Source: SSF26 sp037443945 (lineage in GTDB: Bacteria > Chloroflexota > Anaerolineae > J102). From it: a stretch of 64,000 bases of DNA. Each line of letters starts with the position of its first letter. The stretch's first letter is position 1. The stretch lies in assembly GCA_037443945.1 (NCBI GenBank), contig JBBINH010000002.1, positions 1 to 64,000 on the forward strand, read 5' to 3'. Position numbers and translations under genes: made by a program. Below the pieces are notes generated by a model. That model saw only the letters and a list, made by a program, of their open reading frames with translations, searched no databases and was not told where the DNA came from. Shown here piece after piece: positions 29,870 through 37,877 of this stretch.

Positions 29870-30805
29870 ATGCGCCTGGGTTTTCCCGTGACCGTACTCG
29901 GTCGGCCCGGCCTGCGCAGCCACGATGGCCGCCGTCCTCCACAGGCCCATCTCTCCGTCAGCCTGGCCTATGTGCGCGATCTGCTGCTCTATCTGGTCGA
30001 GCGCCGTATTGCCATGTACCGGCTCAGCGCCGACCTGTTGCCGAGGGACGTTCAGGCCGACCCCGTTGCGGCCCAACAGCATCTGGAGGCGTGTCAGAGC
30101 GAACTGGCCCTGGTCGGCGATCTGGCCCGCAGGCATGACCTGCGGCTCAGTGTCCATGCTGCCGGGCATGTCGTCCTCAGCGCCCCGGATCCCTGGCGCC
30201 AGGCGCGGGCATTGATCGTGCTGGAGACGCTGGCCCAACTCCTCGACGGCATGGGCCTGGGCCCGGAAGCCGTGGTTGTGGTCCACGTGGGCGGCCACTA
30301 CGGCGATCGCGACCGGGCCCTGCGCACGGCGGCCGAGGCGATCACGCGTTTGCGTCCCGCCACCCAGGCGCGGCTGGCCCTGGAGCATGACGACCGCCGT
30401 TTCGGCGTGAGCGATTGCCTGTGGCTGCACCAACGCACCGGGATCCGGCTCGTTTTCGACCTGCTGCACCATCAGCTTTACAACCCCACCGGGATGCCGG
30501 CCACCGAGGCCTTGATCGCCTGTTTGGAGACCTGGCCACCGGAGCAAATCCCCAAAATCCATCTCGCCACGCCCGCCACCGAGATGGTGCGCGATCGCCT
30601 GAACCGGCCCCATCCCCCGCGCCTCAACCGGCATAGCCATTTCCTGAACCCGTTTCCCCTGATCGACTTCCTGCGCAGTTTACCCCCGCTGCGCCCCTTC
30701 GATGTGATGCTCGAAGCGCGCGCTCGCGACCTGGCTTTATTGCAATTCCGCCGTCATCTCGAGGCCTGGGCGCCCGATCTGCTGGCGCGATTGGCCATCA
30801 CCTGA
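29870..30805 (+). CDS. uvsE: UV damage endonuclease UvsE-like, divergent
   Basis: 311 aa TIM-barrel protein of the UVDE family, which nicks DNA 5' to UV photoproducts. Metal-ligand regions are retained: LRLSVHAAGH (His96), VVVVHVGGHYGDR, LALEHDDRR, FDLLHHQLYNP, PKIHLATPA and FDVMLEARARDLALL. The segment that in characterised enzymes carries a Gln-Tyr lesion-probing pair (LHPGQY) reads VHAAGH here, so both probing residues are changed. The usual N-terminal RLGYA reads RLGFP. A 7-bp hairpin (29843-29861) sits just before the ATG. It could be an active nuclease with altered lesion preference. Followed seven bases later by an unknown gene. Confidence 0.82.
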   Translation: MRLGFPVTVLGRPGLRSHDGRRPPQAHLSVSLAYVRDLLLYLVERRIAMYRLSADLLPRDVQADPVAAQQHLEACQSELALVGDLARRHDLRLSVHAAGHVVLSAPDPWRQARALIVLETLAQLLDGMGLGPEAVVVVHVGGHYGDRDRALRTAAEAITRLRPATQARLALEHDDRRFGVSDCLWLHQRTGIRLVFDLLHHQLYNPTGMPATEALIACLETWPPEQIPKIHLATPATEMVRDRLNRPHPPRLNRHSHFLNPFPLIDFLRSLPPLRPFDVMLEARARDLALLQFRRHLEAWAPDLLARLAIT

Positions 30806-30812
30806 GCCTGTC

Positions 30813-31559
30813 ATGGAACTCGACCCGACTCAACCCCGTTATGAACCTCGCCACCGGCCCGTCCACCCTGCCGATGAGTGGACGCCTGTGCTGGTGGCCG
30901 TCGTCAACAACGCACGCGATCTGCGCCTGGCACGCGAAGCCCACTGGTATCGCATCCCCGTCCGCCATGCACCCCGGCAGATCGCCGCCGAGTATCTGGC
31001 CCTCTACCAAACCGGCGCCTTCGGTGCCGAAGGCCGGCGCATCAACTACTACGCCCCCATCCTCCGCTACCATCTCAGCACCCGTCGGCAGCTTTTGCCC
31101 GACGAACCCGATCACCCCCGTGCCGAGGAGTCGTACTTCAAACTGGAACTGGGCGAGCTGATGACCCTGCCGACGCCGATTCCCGCCGGTCGTCAGACCC
31201 GCATCACCTTTATCTACACCACCCTGGCCCATCTGTTCCGGGCCCGGGATGTGAGCGACCTATGGTTGCGGGAGGCCGCACGGCAAAAGCTCTATGCCGC
31301 CGTGCGCGAACGCGGTTTGGCGGTGGAGTGTTGGTATCCGGTGGCGATGGGAAACCGGCCCGAAGCGGACCTGGCCCTTTTCGGTCCCGATGGTCGGCTC
31401 ACGTTGTACATCGATGAACCCACCGATGCCGATCCCGCCGCAGCGATGTATACCGAGCCCGACGTTATTCACCTCGATGCGTTGGCCCTATTGCGCGATG
31501 CCGAGGCCGTGTTGACTCAAATCTTGACCTCAACCCGGCGGAGCGGAAACTCGCCGTAG
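30813..31559 (+). CDS. Unrecognised 248-aa protein next to uvsE
   Basis: I do not recognise a named family. The protein is soluble, with no signal peptide or membrane segment. It begins with a strand/helix unit (VLVAVVNNARDLRLAREAHW, then YRIPVRHAPRQIAAEYLALY), then a Tyr-rich stretch INYYAPILRYHLSTRRQL, an EESYFKLELGEL segment, and TRITFIYTTLAHLFRARDVSDLW. A final domain (about 175-235) contains EADLALFGPDGRLTLYIDEP, whose spaced acids could be a metal site, but no PD-(D/E)xK lysine follows. The start is 7 bp after uvsE, so the two are very probably co-transcribed, suggesting a DNA-related role. Its 3' end overlaps the convergent folK by 43 bp. Confidence 0.75.
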   Translation: MELDPTQPRYEPRHRPVHPADEWTPVLVAVVNNARDLRLAREAHWYRIPVRHAPRQIAAEYLALYQTGAFGAEGRRINYYAPILRYHLSTRRQLLPDEPDHPRAEESYFKLELGELMTLPTPIPAGRQTRITFIYTTLAHLFRARDVSDLWLREAARQKLYAAVRERGLAVECWYPVAMGNRPEADLALFGPDGRLTLYIDEPTDADPAAAMYTEPDVIHLDALALLRDAEAVLTQILTSTRRSGNSP

Positions 31560-32026
31560 GCAGCCCGTTGTTGGGCGACGATTTCGGTCAGGGTCTGACC
31601 GGTTTCGGGATGGCGCCAGTCGGGTGCGATATCGGCCAGGGGCACGGCCAGATGGGGATAGCGCAAGACGTCAGGGTCGGGAATGTGACGGCCCGCCAGG
31701 TCGAACACACGGTCGCCGAAGAAAGCGATATCCAGGTCGATGGGTCGCGGGGCGAACTTATCGGCGCTGCGCACTCGTCCCAACCCGGCTTCGAGGAGGC
31801 GCAAGGCCTCACGCAGTTCGTCGGGCGTCAGCTCGGTCTCCAACAAGGCGGCCGCGTTGTAAAAGGGCGGTTGGGGCCTGGTCCCACCCACGGCCGGCCC
31901 TTCGTAGACAGGGCTGACGGCCACCACGCGCACACCGGGATACGAGGCCAGGCCTCGCACGGCGCGCACGAGGTTGGTCTCGCGAGCGACGTTGGTGCCT
32001 ATGGTAATCAGGACGCGTTCAGGCAT
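31517..32026 (-). CDS. folK: 2-amino-4-hydroxy-6-hydroxymethyldihydropteridine diphosphokinase
   Basis: 169 aa HPPK, which pyrophosphorylates 6-hydroxymethyldihydropterin in folate synthesis. Signatures: VLITIGTNVARETNL, VYEGPAVGGTRPQPPFYNAA, LLEAGLGRVRSADKFAPRPIDLDI, including the two metal-binding Asp of DLDI. The usual RPxGxxAPRxIDLDI loop is thus intact with small changes. It overlaps folB by 8 bases. Its 3' end overlaps the convergent 30813-31559 gene by 43 bp. No folP is in the window. Confidence 0.96.
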   Translation of the reverse strand: MPERVLITIGTNVARETNLVRAVRGLASYPGVRVVAVSPVYEGPAVGGTRPQPPFYNAAALLETELTPDELREALRLLEAGLGRVRSADKFAPRPIDLDIAFFGDRVFDLAGRHIPDPDVLRYPHLAVPLADIAPDWRHPETGQTLTEIVAQQRAAYGEFPLRRVEVKI

Positions 32027-32408
32027 CGTCTACGACCTCGTCTCGGGTGCGATAGATGGCGATCCCCACGGATTCGGCAAAACGCACGGCACCCGGTTTC
32101 TCGACCATCACCTCCACGGCCTGCACCCGCGGATCGAGCTGGAAACACAGTCGCGCTAACTCGGCGACCAGGCGTTCGACGAGCAGAGGTTGACCTTCTT
32201 CGATGTGTTTGATCACGGCTTTGGCCACGGTGCGGTAATTGACGGCATCGGCGATATCATCGCTGGCGGCCGCACGCCGCGTATCGGCCCACAGGGTCAG
32301 ATTGACCCGGATGTCCTGGCGGTTGACGCGTTCATCGGGGTTGATGCCGATGATGCCCCGGACAAGCAGGTTTTTGATGAAAATGCGGTCAAGAGAGGAT
32401 GGGGGCAT
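32019..32408 (-). CDS. folB: Dihydroneopterin aldolase
   Basis: 129 aa from ATG 32408 (MPPSSLDRIFIKNL), chosen because AGGA lies eight bases upstream; five extra codons to 32423 are possible. Converts dihydroneopterin to 6-hydroxymethyldihydropterin, the substrate of the overlapping folK. Family motifs: VRGIIGINPDERVNRQDI with the conserved Glu, DAVNYRTVAKAVI, ERLVAELARL, and VMVEKPGAVRFAESV with the catalytic Lys. Confidence 0.95.
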   Translation of the reverse strand: MPPSSLDRIFIKNLLVRGIIGINPDERVNRQDIRVNLTLWADTRRAAASDDIADAVNYRTVAKAVIKHIEEGQPLLVERLVAELARLCFQLDPRVQAVEVMVEKPGAVRFAESVGIAIYRTRDEVVDDA

Positions 32409-32441
32409 CGTTGCTTCCTGCAAGCGGGATGGGCCGTGTCG

Positions 32442-33545
32442 TCAACGCGAACCGAGGAGCGATATCAGCTCCGGTTGCTGTACGGCCTGGCGGAGTTGAC
32501 CACAGCCGGCGTTGATTTCGATACCACGTCGCAGCCGCACGGTCGTCGGGATACCGGCGGCGTTCAGGAGGTGCTGGAAACGGGCGACATCCTCGGCGTG
32601 GCTGGGTTGATAGGGTGAGTTGGGGATCGGGTTGAGGGGGATGAGGTTGACATGACAGCGCAACCCCATGAGGAGATCGATGAGCAATTCGGCGTGTTGG
32701 GCCGAATCGTTGACCCCGCGTATGAGCGCGTATTCGAAGCTGAGCCGACGCCCTGTCTTTTCCACATAGCGGTGGCAGGCCGCCATCAGCGACTCCAGAG
32801 GGTAGCGGCGGTTGATGGGCACCAGCCGATTGCGCAGCCGATTGGTGGGGGCATGGAGCGAAACGGCCAGCCGGACGGGCAGGTCTGCGGCGGCAAGGCG
32901 GTCGATCATCGGCACCAGGCCGACGGTAGAAACGGTGATGCTGCGGGCGGAAAGGCCAAAGCCTTCGGGATCGGCGATGGTGCGCAGTGCCTGCATGAGC
33001 GCCTGGTAGTTGGCCAGGGGTTCGCCCATGCCCATGACCACCACATTGGTCAGCCGTGTAGGCCGTTTCACCCGCAGGCCATCGTTGTCCTCACTCTGCC
33101 GGAGCCAGCGCTCGAACCAGTGAACCTGGGCCACGATCTCGCCGGCGCTGAGATTGCGCAACAGTCCACCCTGCCCGGTGGCGCAGAACGTACAGCCCAT
33201 GCCGCAGCCGACCTGGGTCGAGATACACACCGTGCGGCGGTTCTCGTAGAGCATGAGCACCACCTCGATGGTGGCGCCATCGGGCAGACGGAAGAGGGTC
33301 TTGCGTGTCAGGCGGTCCCGGCTGTCGACCTGCACGATAGGTTCCAGGGGATTGACGATGAACTCGGCCGCCAGCCGCGTCCGCAGCTCCTGGGGGAGAT
33401 TGCTCATCTGCGCAGGCGAGGTGACCAGTTCCCTGTGCAGCCAGAGGTAAATCTGGTCCCCGCGAAAAGCCGGTTGGCCCCACGCGGCCATGAGTTGGCG
33501 CAGTTCGGCGCGAGTCCGATCGAGCAACAGGTTGGCCATGCTCAC
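32442..33545 (-). CDS. rlmN: Dual-specificity RNA methyltransferase RlmN
   Basis: 367 aa from GTG 33545, which overlaps the HAD gene stop as GTGA; ATG 33539 is two codons in. Radical-SAM enzyme that methylates C2 of A2503 in 23S rRNA and A37 in some tRNAs. The iron-sulfur motif is in STQVGCGMGCTFCATGQ. The second catalytic Cys is in INAGCGQLRQ near the C-terminus, and VVMGMGEPLANY is also present. N-terminal helices (ELRQLMAAWGQPAFRGDQIY) bind RNA. Follows the HAD phosphatase and precedes folB. Confidence 0.96.
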   Translation of the reverse strand: MSMANLLLDRTRAELRQLMAAWGQPAFRGDQIYLWLHRELVTSPAQMSNLPQELRTRLAAEFIVNPLEPIVQVDSRDRLTRKTLFRLPDGATIEVVLMLYENRRTVCISTQVGCGMGCTFCATGQGGLLRNLSAGEIVAQVHWFERWLRQSEDNDGLRVKRPTRLTNVVVMGMGEPLANYQALMQALRTIADPEGFGLSARSITVSTVGLVPMIDRLAAADLPVRLAVSLHAPTNRLRNRLVPINRRYPLESLMAACHRYVEKTGRRLSFEYALIRGVNDSAQHAELLIDLLMGLRCHVNLIPLNPIPNSPYQPSHAEDVARFQHLLNAAGIPTTVRLRRGIEINAGCGQLRQAVQQPELISLLGSR

Positions 33546-34336
33546 GAACGCAAGAGTGCCGTCAGGTCGGGCACGATCCAGTCGGGATGAGGGTCGAAGG
33601 CCTCGGCTTCGGCTCGGCTACTGATGCCGGTGAGCACGCAGATGGTGCGCAGACCGGCCCGATGACCGCCCAGGATGTCGGTTTCCAGGCGGTCGCCCAC
33701 CATGACCGCCTCGGCAGGGCTCACGCCCAGATGGTGGAGGGCGGCTTCGAAGATGCCCGGTTCGGGTTTGCCGATCACGAGGGGTTTACATCCGGTAGCG
33801 GCCTCGAGAAAGGCCAGCAAGGCGCCGGCGCCGGGCAGGTTTCCCCGCTCCGAAGGCACGGTGCGATCGGGGTTTGTGGCGATGAAAGGCCGGCCGGCCG
33901 CAATCGCCAGAGTAGCCTCGGCCAGTTCATTATAACACACGGTTTGGTCCAGGCCCACCACGACCAGCTCGGCTTCCTCGGCGCGGGTTGCACGCGTGTA
34001 ACCGGCCTCATCCACGGCCCGACGAATGCCATCACCGCCTACGACGAGGATGCGCCGCGGGGGCGGATAGTGGCGGCGCAGGTAGGCCGCCGTGGCCAGC
34101 GAGGACGTGAACACATGCCTTTCCTCGACGTGGATGCCCATGCCCGCCAGCTTGCGGACGTATTGGGCCGGCGTGCGCATGGCATTGTTGGTCAGAAACA
34201 GAAACGGATGTCCTTCGGCCTGGAGCGCTGCCACAAACGCCGCCGCGCCGGGCAAAGGTTCATCCCCGCGATACAGGACGCCGTCCATGTCGATGAGCCA
34301 GGCATGCAGGGTGTCGAAAGGCGCAATCAGAGCCAT
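33542..34336 (-). CDS. HAD-superfamily phosphatase, NagD type
   Basis: 264 aa. HAD motif I is DMDGVLYRGDEPLPGA (residues about 16-31), motif II is FLTNN, motif III Lys in IGKPEPGIFEAAL, and motif IV GDRLETDILGG. The C2a cap and the ATNPDRTVPSERG segment place it with NagD/p-nitrophenylphosphatase-like enzymes, which dephosphorylate sugar or nucleotide monophosphates. Exact substrate unknown. The stop overlaps rlmN by four bases. Confidence 0.93.
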   Translation of the reverse strand: MALIAPFDTLHAWLIDMDGVLYRGDEPLPGAAAFVAALQAEGHPFLFLTNNAMRTPAQYVRKLAGMGIHVEERHVFTSSLATAAYLRRHYPPPRRILVVGGDGIRRAVDEAGYTRATRAEEAELVVVGLDQTVCYNELAEATLAIAAGRPFIATNPDRTVPSERGNLPGAGALLAFLEAATGCKPLVIGKPEPGIFEAALHHLGVSPAEAVMVGDRLETDILGGHRAGLRTICVLTGISSRAEAEAFDPHPDWIVPDLTALLRS

Positions 34337-34366
34337 AGCGTTGCACCTGGGGGACGATGTTGAGGA

Positions 34367-34615
34367 TCAGGTTTGGTTGTCGTCTTTCGGCGCTTCCTCG
34401 CCGGCCAGGTCGCGTTCCACATCGACGGCCGCGGTCGCCACGGCCCACACGACCACGCCCCAACTGCCGCCGCCGATGAGCAAAGCCAACCCAATGCTGA
34501 GCGGATTGAGCGGCACCTGGCCGCGCCCGATGCCGATAAGGACCAGGATTATGCCCAATAGAGCGGCGATCAAGCCGGCTTTGGCCGGTCCACTTAGACG
34601 CTTCATAGGTGACAT
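34367..34615 (-). CDS. Small two-helix membrane protein
   Basis: 82 aa from ATG 34615 (MSPMKRL); ATG 34606 is an alternative. Two hydrophobic helices (about residues 10-28 and 38-60), then an acidic tail (ERDLAGEEAPKDDN). No recognised family. It lies between recJ (41 bp) and the HAD phosphatase (31 bp) on the same strand, so it is probably a co-transcribed membrane protein of unknown role. Confidence 0.65.
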   Translation of the reverse strand: MSPMKRLSGPAKAGLIAALLGIILVLIGIGRGQVPLNPLSIGLALLIGGGSWGVVVWAVATAAVDVERDLAGEEAPKDDNQT

Positions 34616-34655
34616 CGAGAGGAGATAGCAGCGCTTCCGAGGCTTGGCAGGACGA

Positions 34656-36395
34656 TTAGGCAGGAGTGACGGCACCGAGCGGAATACCGCGACCGGCCGG
34701 CCGGATATCGCACAGGCGCAGTTGCAGCCGGCGTTGATCCTGCCAGATGTTGTCTTCCAGATAACCGGCTACGTCCACCCGCATCCCCAGCCCTTCGGCC
34801 AGATGCCCTTGTCGGAAAGCGATGGCATCGATGGTCAGATAACCATCGCTCAAGATCAGACGCAGGTGCTCGCCGTTGCTGCCCAGACGTCGGATCTGGC
34901 GCACCATTAGATTGGGCACGGCCAGGACGGGCGGCTCGTTGCCTGCGCCCGTCGGTTCCAGCTCCTGCAGCTTGCCCAGCAAGGCATAGTCCATGTCTCT
35001 GAGGGGGACGATGGCATCGACGGTCAATTTGGGTATGCGGTCATCAGGGTGAAGCACCTGGGCGGCAAAGGCATTGAGTCGACGGCGCAGGGCCGGCAAC
35101 CGGTCGTGGCGCAGGGTAAAGCCGGCCGCAGCGGCGTGACCGCCGTAGCGCAAGAGGAGGTCGGCGCACCGGTCGAGCGCCTCGGTGATATGAAACTCGG
35201 GAATGCTGCGCGCCGATCCGCGCACCTCTTCGCTCCCCAGTTCCACGACCAACACCGGCCGATAGTACAGGTCCTTGAGTTTGCCTGCGGCCAGACCGAG
35301 AATGCCCGACGGCAGTCCGGGGCGCCCCACCAGGATGACATCGTCAGGCGGTGCTTCGCCTAGCTCGGTGGTCGCCCACTGTACGGCTGCATCGGTCAGG
35401 CTTTGTCGCTCACGGTTGAGGTTATCGAGTTTCACAGCCAGCGGCTGCGCCGTCTCCGGGTCCGGCGCCATCAACAGGTCATAGGCCAACATGGCCGTGC
35501 TCAGGCGACCGGCAGCGTTGAGGCGCGGGGCTAGCTTGAAGCCGATCTCATAGGCCGTGATCTGTCCCGGCTGCAGTCCGGCCGTCCGGGCCAGGGCCAG
35601 TACGCCCGGTCGGGGGGTCTGGCGCAGGCGTTCCAGTCCCTGTTGCACCAGCAAGCGGTTTTCCCCGCGCAGGGGCATCAGATCGGCGACCGTACCCAGG
35701 GCAACCAGGTCGAGCAGGTCCTCTTCGGTCAGCCTCGGTGGGCGTGGCGCTATAGGCGCGGCTTGTTCGGCGCGGAGCAGCGCCTGGGCCAGCTTGAAGG
35801 CAACGCCGACCCCGGCCAGACCGTCAAAGGGATAGCGGCAATCGGGCTGGCGGGGATTGATGACGGCCAGGGCGTCCGGCACGTGGGATCCGGGCGTGTG
35901 ATGGTCGGAGATGATGATATCGAGACCCAAGTTCTGGCCAAACGCCACTTCGTTCTGCGAGCGGATACCGCAATCCACCGTCAAGACCACGCGGGCCCCG
36001 GCCTGTGCCAGTGCCGCCAGCGCTTCGTTGTTCAGACCGTAGCCCTCGTCAACACGGTGCGGGATATACGGTCGCACGACGGCGCCCAACGCCTGCAGGG
36101 TTTGCATCACGAGCACGGTGGCGGTCACGCCGTCGGCATCGAAGTCGCCGTAGACGACGATGGGCTCGCGACGGACGATGGCCGTGCGCAATCGCTCCAC
36201 CGCCTCCCCCATCCCCTTCATCAGGAAGGGGTCATCCGGGCGGACTCGGCGACCGAAGAACTCCTCCACCGCTTCGGGTTCGGCGAGGCCGCGGTTGAAC
36301 AGCACCTGCAGAATGACGGGATGGAGATGGGGCAGCCGCGCCCGGAGGAAAGGCGGAGGTGGCGTCGGCAGGATCCAGCGCGCAGGGACGGACAA
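34656..36395 (-). CDS. recJ: Single-stranded-DNA exonuclease RecJ
   Basis: 579 aa if started at TTG 36395, which has GGAG seven bases upstream; a GTG two codons earlier is possible, and the open frame continues upstream without homology. 5'-3' ssDNA exonuclease in recombination and mismatch repair. DHH-family motifs: YGDFDADGVTATVL, VLTVDCGI, IISDHHTPG and NPRQPDCRYPFDGLAGVG. The DHHA1 domain has LRYGGHAAAAGFTL, and an OB-fold follows at the C-terminus (about 480-570). Upstream is a metallophosphoesterase gene, downstream a small membrane protein. Confidence 0.94.
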   Translation of the reverse strand: MSVPARWILPTPPPPFLRARLPHLHPVILQVLFNRGLAEPEAVEEFFGRRVRPDDPFLMKGMGEAVERLRTAIVRREPIVVYGDFDADGVTATVLVMQTLQALGAVVRPYIPHRVDEGYGLNNEALAALAQAGARVVLTVDCGIRSQNEVAFGQNLGLDIIISDHHTPGSHVPDALAVINPRQPDCRYPFDGLAGVGVAFKLAQALLRAEQAAPIAPRPPRLTEEDLLDLVALGTVADLMPLRGENRLLVQQGLERLRQTPRPGVLALARTAGLQPGQITAYEIGFKLAPRLNAAGRLSTAMLAYDLLMAPDPETAQPLAVKLDNLNRERQSLTDAAVQWATTELGEAPPDDVILVGRPGLPSGILGLAAGKLKDLYYRPVLVVELGSEEVRGSARSIPEFHITEALDRCADLLLRYGGHAAAAGFTLRHDRLPALRRRLNAFAAQVLHPDDRIPKLTVDAIVPLRDMDYALLGKLQELEPTGAGNEPPVLAVPNLMVRQIRRLGSNGEHLRLILSDGYLTIDAIAFRQGHLAEGLGMRVDVAGYLEDNIWQDQRRLQLRLCDIRPAGRGIPLGAVTPA

Positions 36396-36516
36396 AAGCA
36401 CACTCCGAAAAGGGATAGGGCGCTCATTATAGCCCCAGGTTGTTGACCAAGTCCAACTCATCGCGTCCACGGGCGGGAAGCGGCAACCACGAAGGCATAT
36501 CCGACGACGGAAGGGC

Positions 36517-37530
36517 TTAGCGCATTCTACCCCGACCCCTTTCGTGTTCGGCGGCAGGAGGCGAGGCAACGGCCCTGAGCCGATAGTGGTCCACGGGGTG
36601 GTGGTCGTCGCCGAGGCGATAGAAGGCCAGGTCGAGGGTCGTTGTCGTCGCCGTCACGCGCAGGGCACCCCAACCGGCGTTGTAACGGAAGACGCTACCG
36701 GCCACAGGTCGGCGCAGCGCATAGCGGGCACCCCCGCCCAGACCGTTGACGATGTACACGATGCCCTCGCGCAGGATGCGCTCGTAGATGTGGTCATGAC
36801 CGGCAATCACCACATCGGCGCCCCAGTCCGCAAAGGGCCATTGCCAGGTCGGGGTAGAGCCATGCGGTCCGGAGGAGTACGGCGGATGATGCAGGATGAC
36901 GATCTGCCAGGGCGCCGTCGAAGCCGCCAACCGCGCCCGCAACCAGCGGGCCTGCCGCGAATGCGCCCGAATGCCGTCCGGTTCCTGGGGATTGCTGTTC
37001 AGGACGAACACATGCACCGGACCCCAAACGACATCGTAGTAACGCTCGTTGCCGGAGGTCGAGCGGAACCTTTCTCCCGGTAAGGCGAAATAGCTCAGAT
37101 AGCGGTCCAACCCGGCATCGCTGTAGTCGTGATTGCCCAAAGCCGGGAAGAAGCGGTTGCCGCTTCGGCTCATGGCCTCCGCTCGGCATCGGGGACCGGA
37201 GGGGACGCCGTGTAAAAAGGCACAGTAGAAGCGACCGGTCGAGCCATCGTAAGGGTTGGTCGGGTCGCCGGCGCCTCGGTAGTAGTTATCGCCGGTGGTC
37301 AGGATAAAGGCGGGTTGCCACGAGTTGACCAGGGCGGCCACCCGGGCTGCGGCCGCAGAGGCGGTGCCGTAGTCACCGATCACGGCAAAGGTGAGACTCG
37401 CATCCGGCGGGATGGGGGCGCCAGAAGAACGGGCTCGGTCCGTCGCGGGCGTTGCCCCCAGAAGCAAACCGACCAGGAGCAGGAATAACCCACGGCTCCA
37501 CAACGGGGGTATGGTGTTTCGGGATACCAT
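36517..37530 (-). CDS. Exported metallophosphoesterase (purple-acid-phosphatase-like)
   Basis: 337 aa from ATG 37530 (MVSRNTIPP), chosen for the GGAGAGG just upstream. A hydrophobic segment (about 12-28) is a signal peptide or anchor. All calcineurin-type metal motifs are present: FAVIGDYGT, TTGDNYYRG, ALGNHDYSD, VILHHPPYS, and VIAGHDHIYER. Spacing resembles tartrate-resistant acid phosphatases. Probably a secreted phosphatase, maybe for phosphate scavenging. Substrate unknown. Confidence 0.9.
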   Translation of the reverse strand: MVSRNTIPPLWSRGLFLLLVGLLLGATPATDRARSSGAPIPPDASLTFAVIGDYGTASAAAARVAALVNSWQPAFILTTGDNYYRGAGDPTNPYDGSTGRFYCAFLHGVPSGPRCRAEAMSRSGNRFFPALGNHDYSDAGLDRYLSYFALPGERFRSTSGNERYYDVVWGPVHVFVLNSNPQEPDGIRAHSRQARWLRARLAASTAPWQIVILHHPPYSSGPHGSTPTWQWPFADWGADVVIAGHDHIYERILREGIVYIVNGLGGGARYALRRPVAGSVFRYNAGWGALRVTATTTTLDLAFYRLGDDHHPVDHYRLRAVASPPAAEHERGRGRMR

Positions 37531-37877
37531 CGCACACCTCTCCAAAAAGGTTGATCGGGATCATAGCCGAGCAAGCGCCGATGGCGCGAACATCGACCGA
37601 TGGTTTGAACGGCCCACCTTATCCCTCCCCCTATCCTTTTGGGCACGAGTTCCAGGCCTATCTCCGCACCCGGTTGAAAAAGCGATGAGGGCGGTATCGG
37701 CCCGACCGTGTGCCTTTTGTCAGCAAACGGTTATCTATCCCGGCTTTACAGCCGGGGGCATGTCGTCCTAAAATGAAATGTCTTTCACAAACCATACCAT
37801 TGCACGGTTGCAAACGTCGTCTAGTTTAGGAAGATAGTGATGCTTTCCCTTCTTGAACCTGTGGAGGAGCAATCCCT
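37531..37877. other. Intergenic region between divergent genes
   Basis: 347 bp without a convincing gene. The only clear structure is a 7-bp hairpin CCCGGCT/AGCCGGG (37739-37756, 4-nt loop) followed by more G. It has no T-run, so it is not a terminator. Promoters for the flanking genes presumably lie here, but no hexamer pair with correct spacing stood out. The GGAGGAG before ATG 37878 is a strong ribosome site. Confidence 0.5.
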
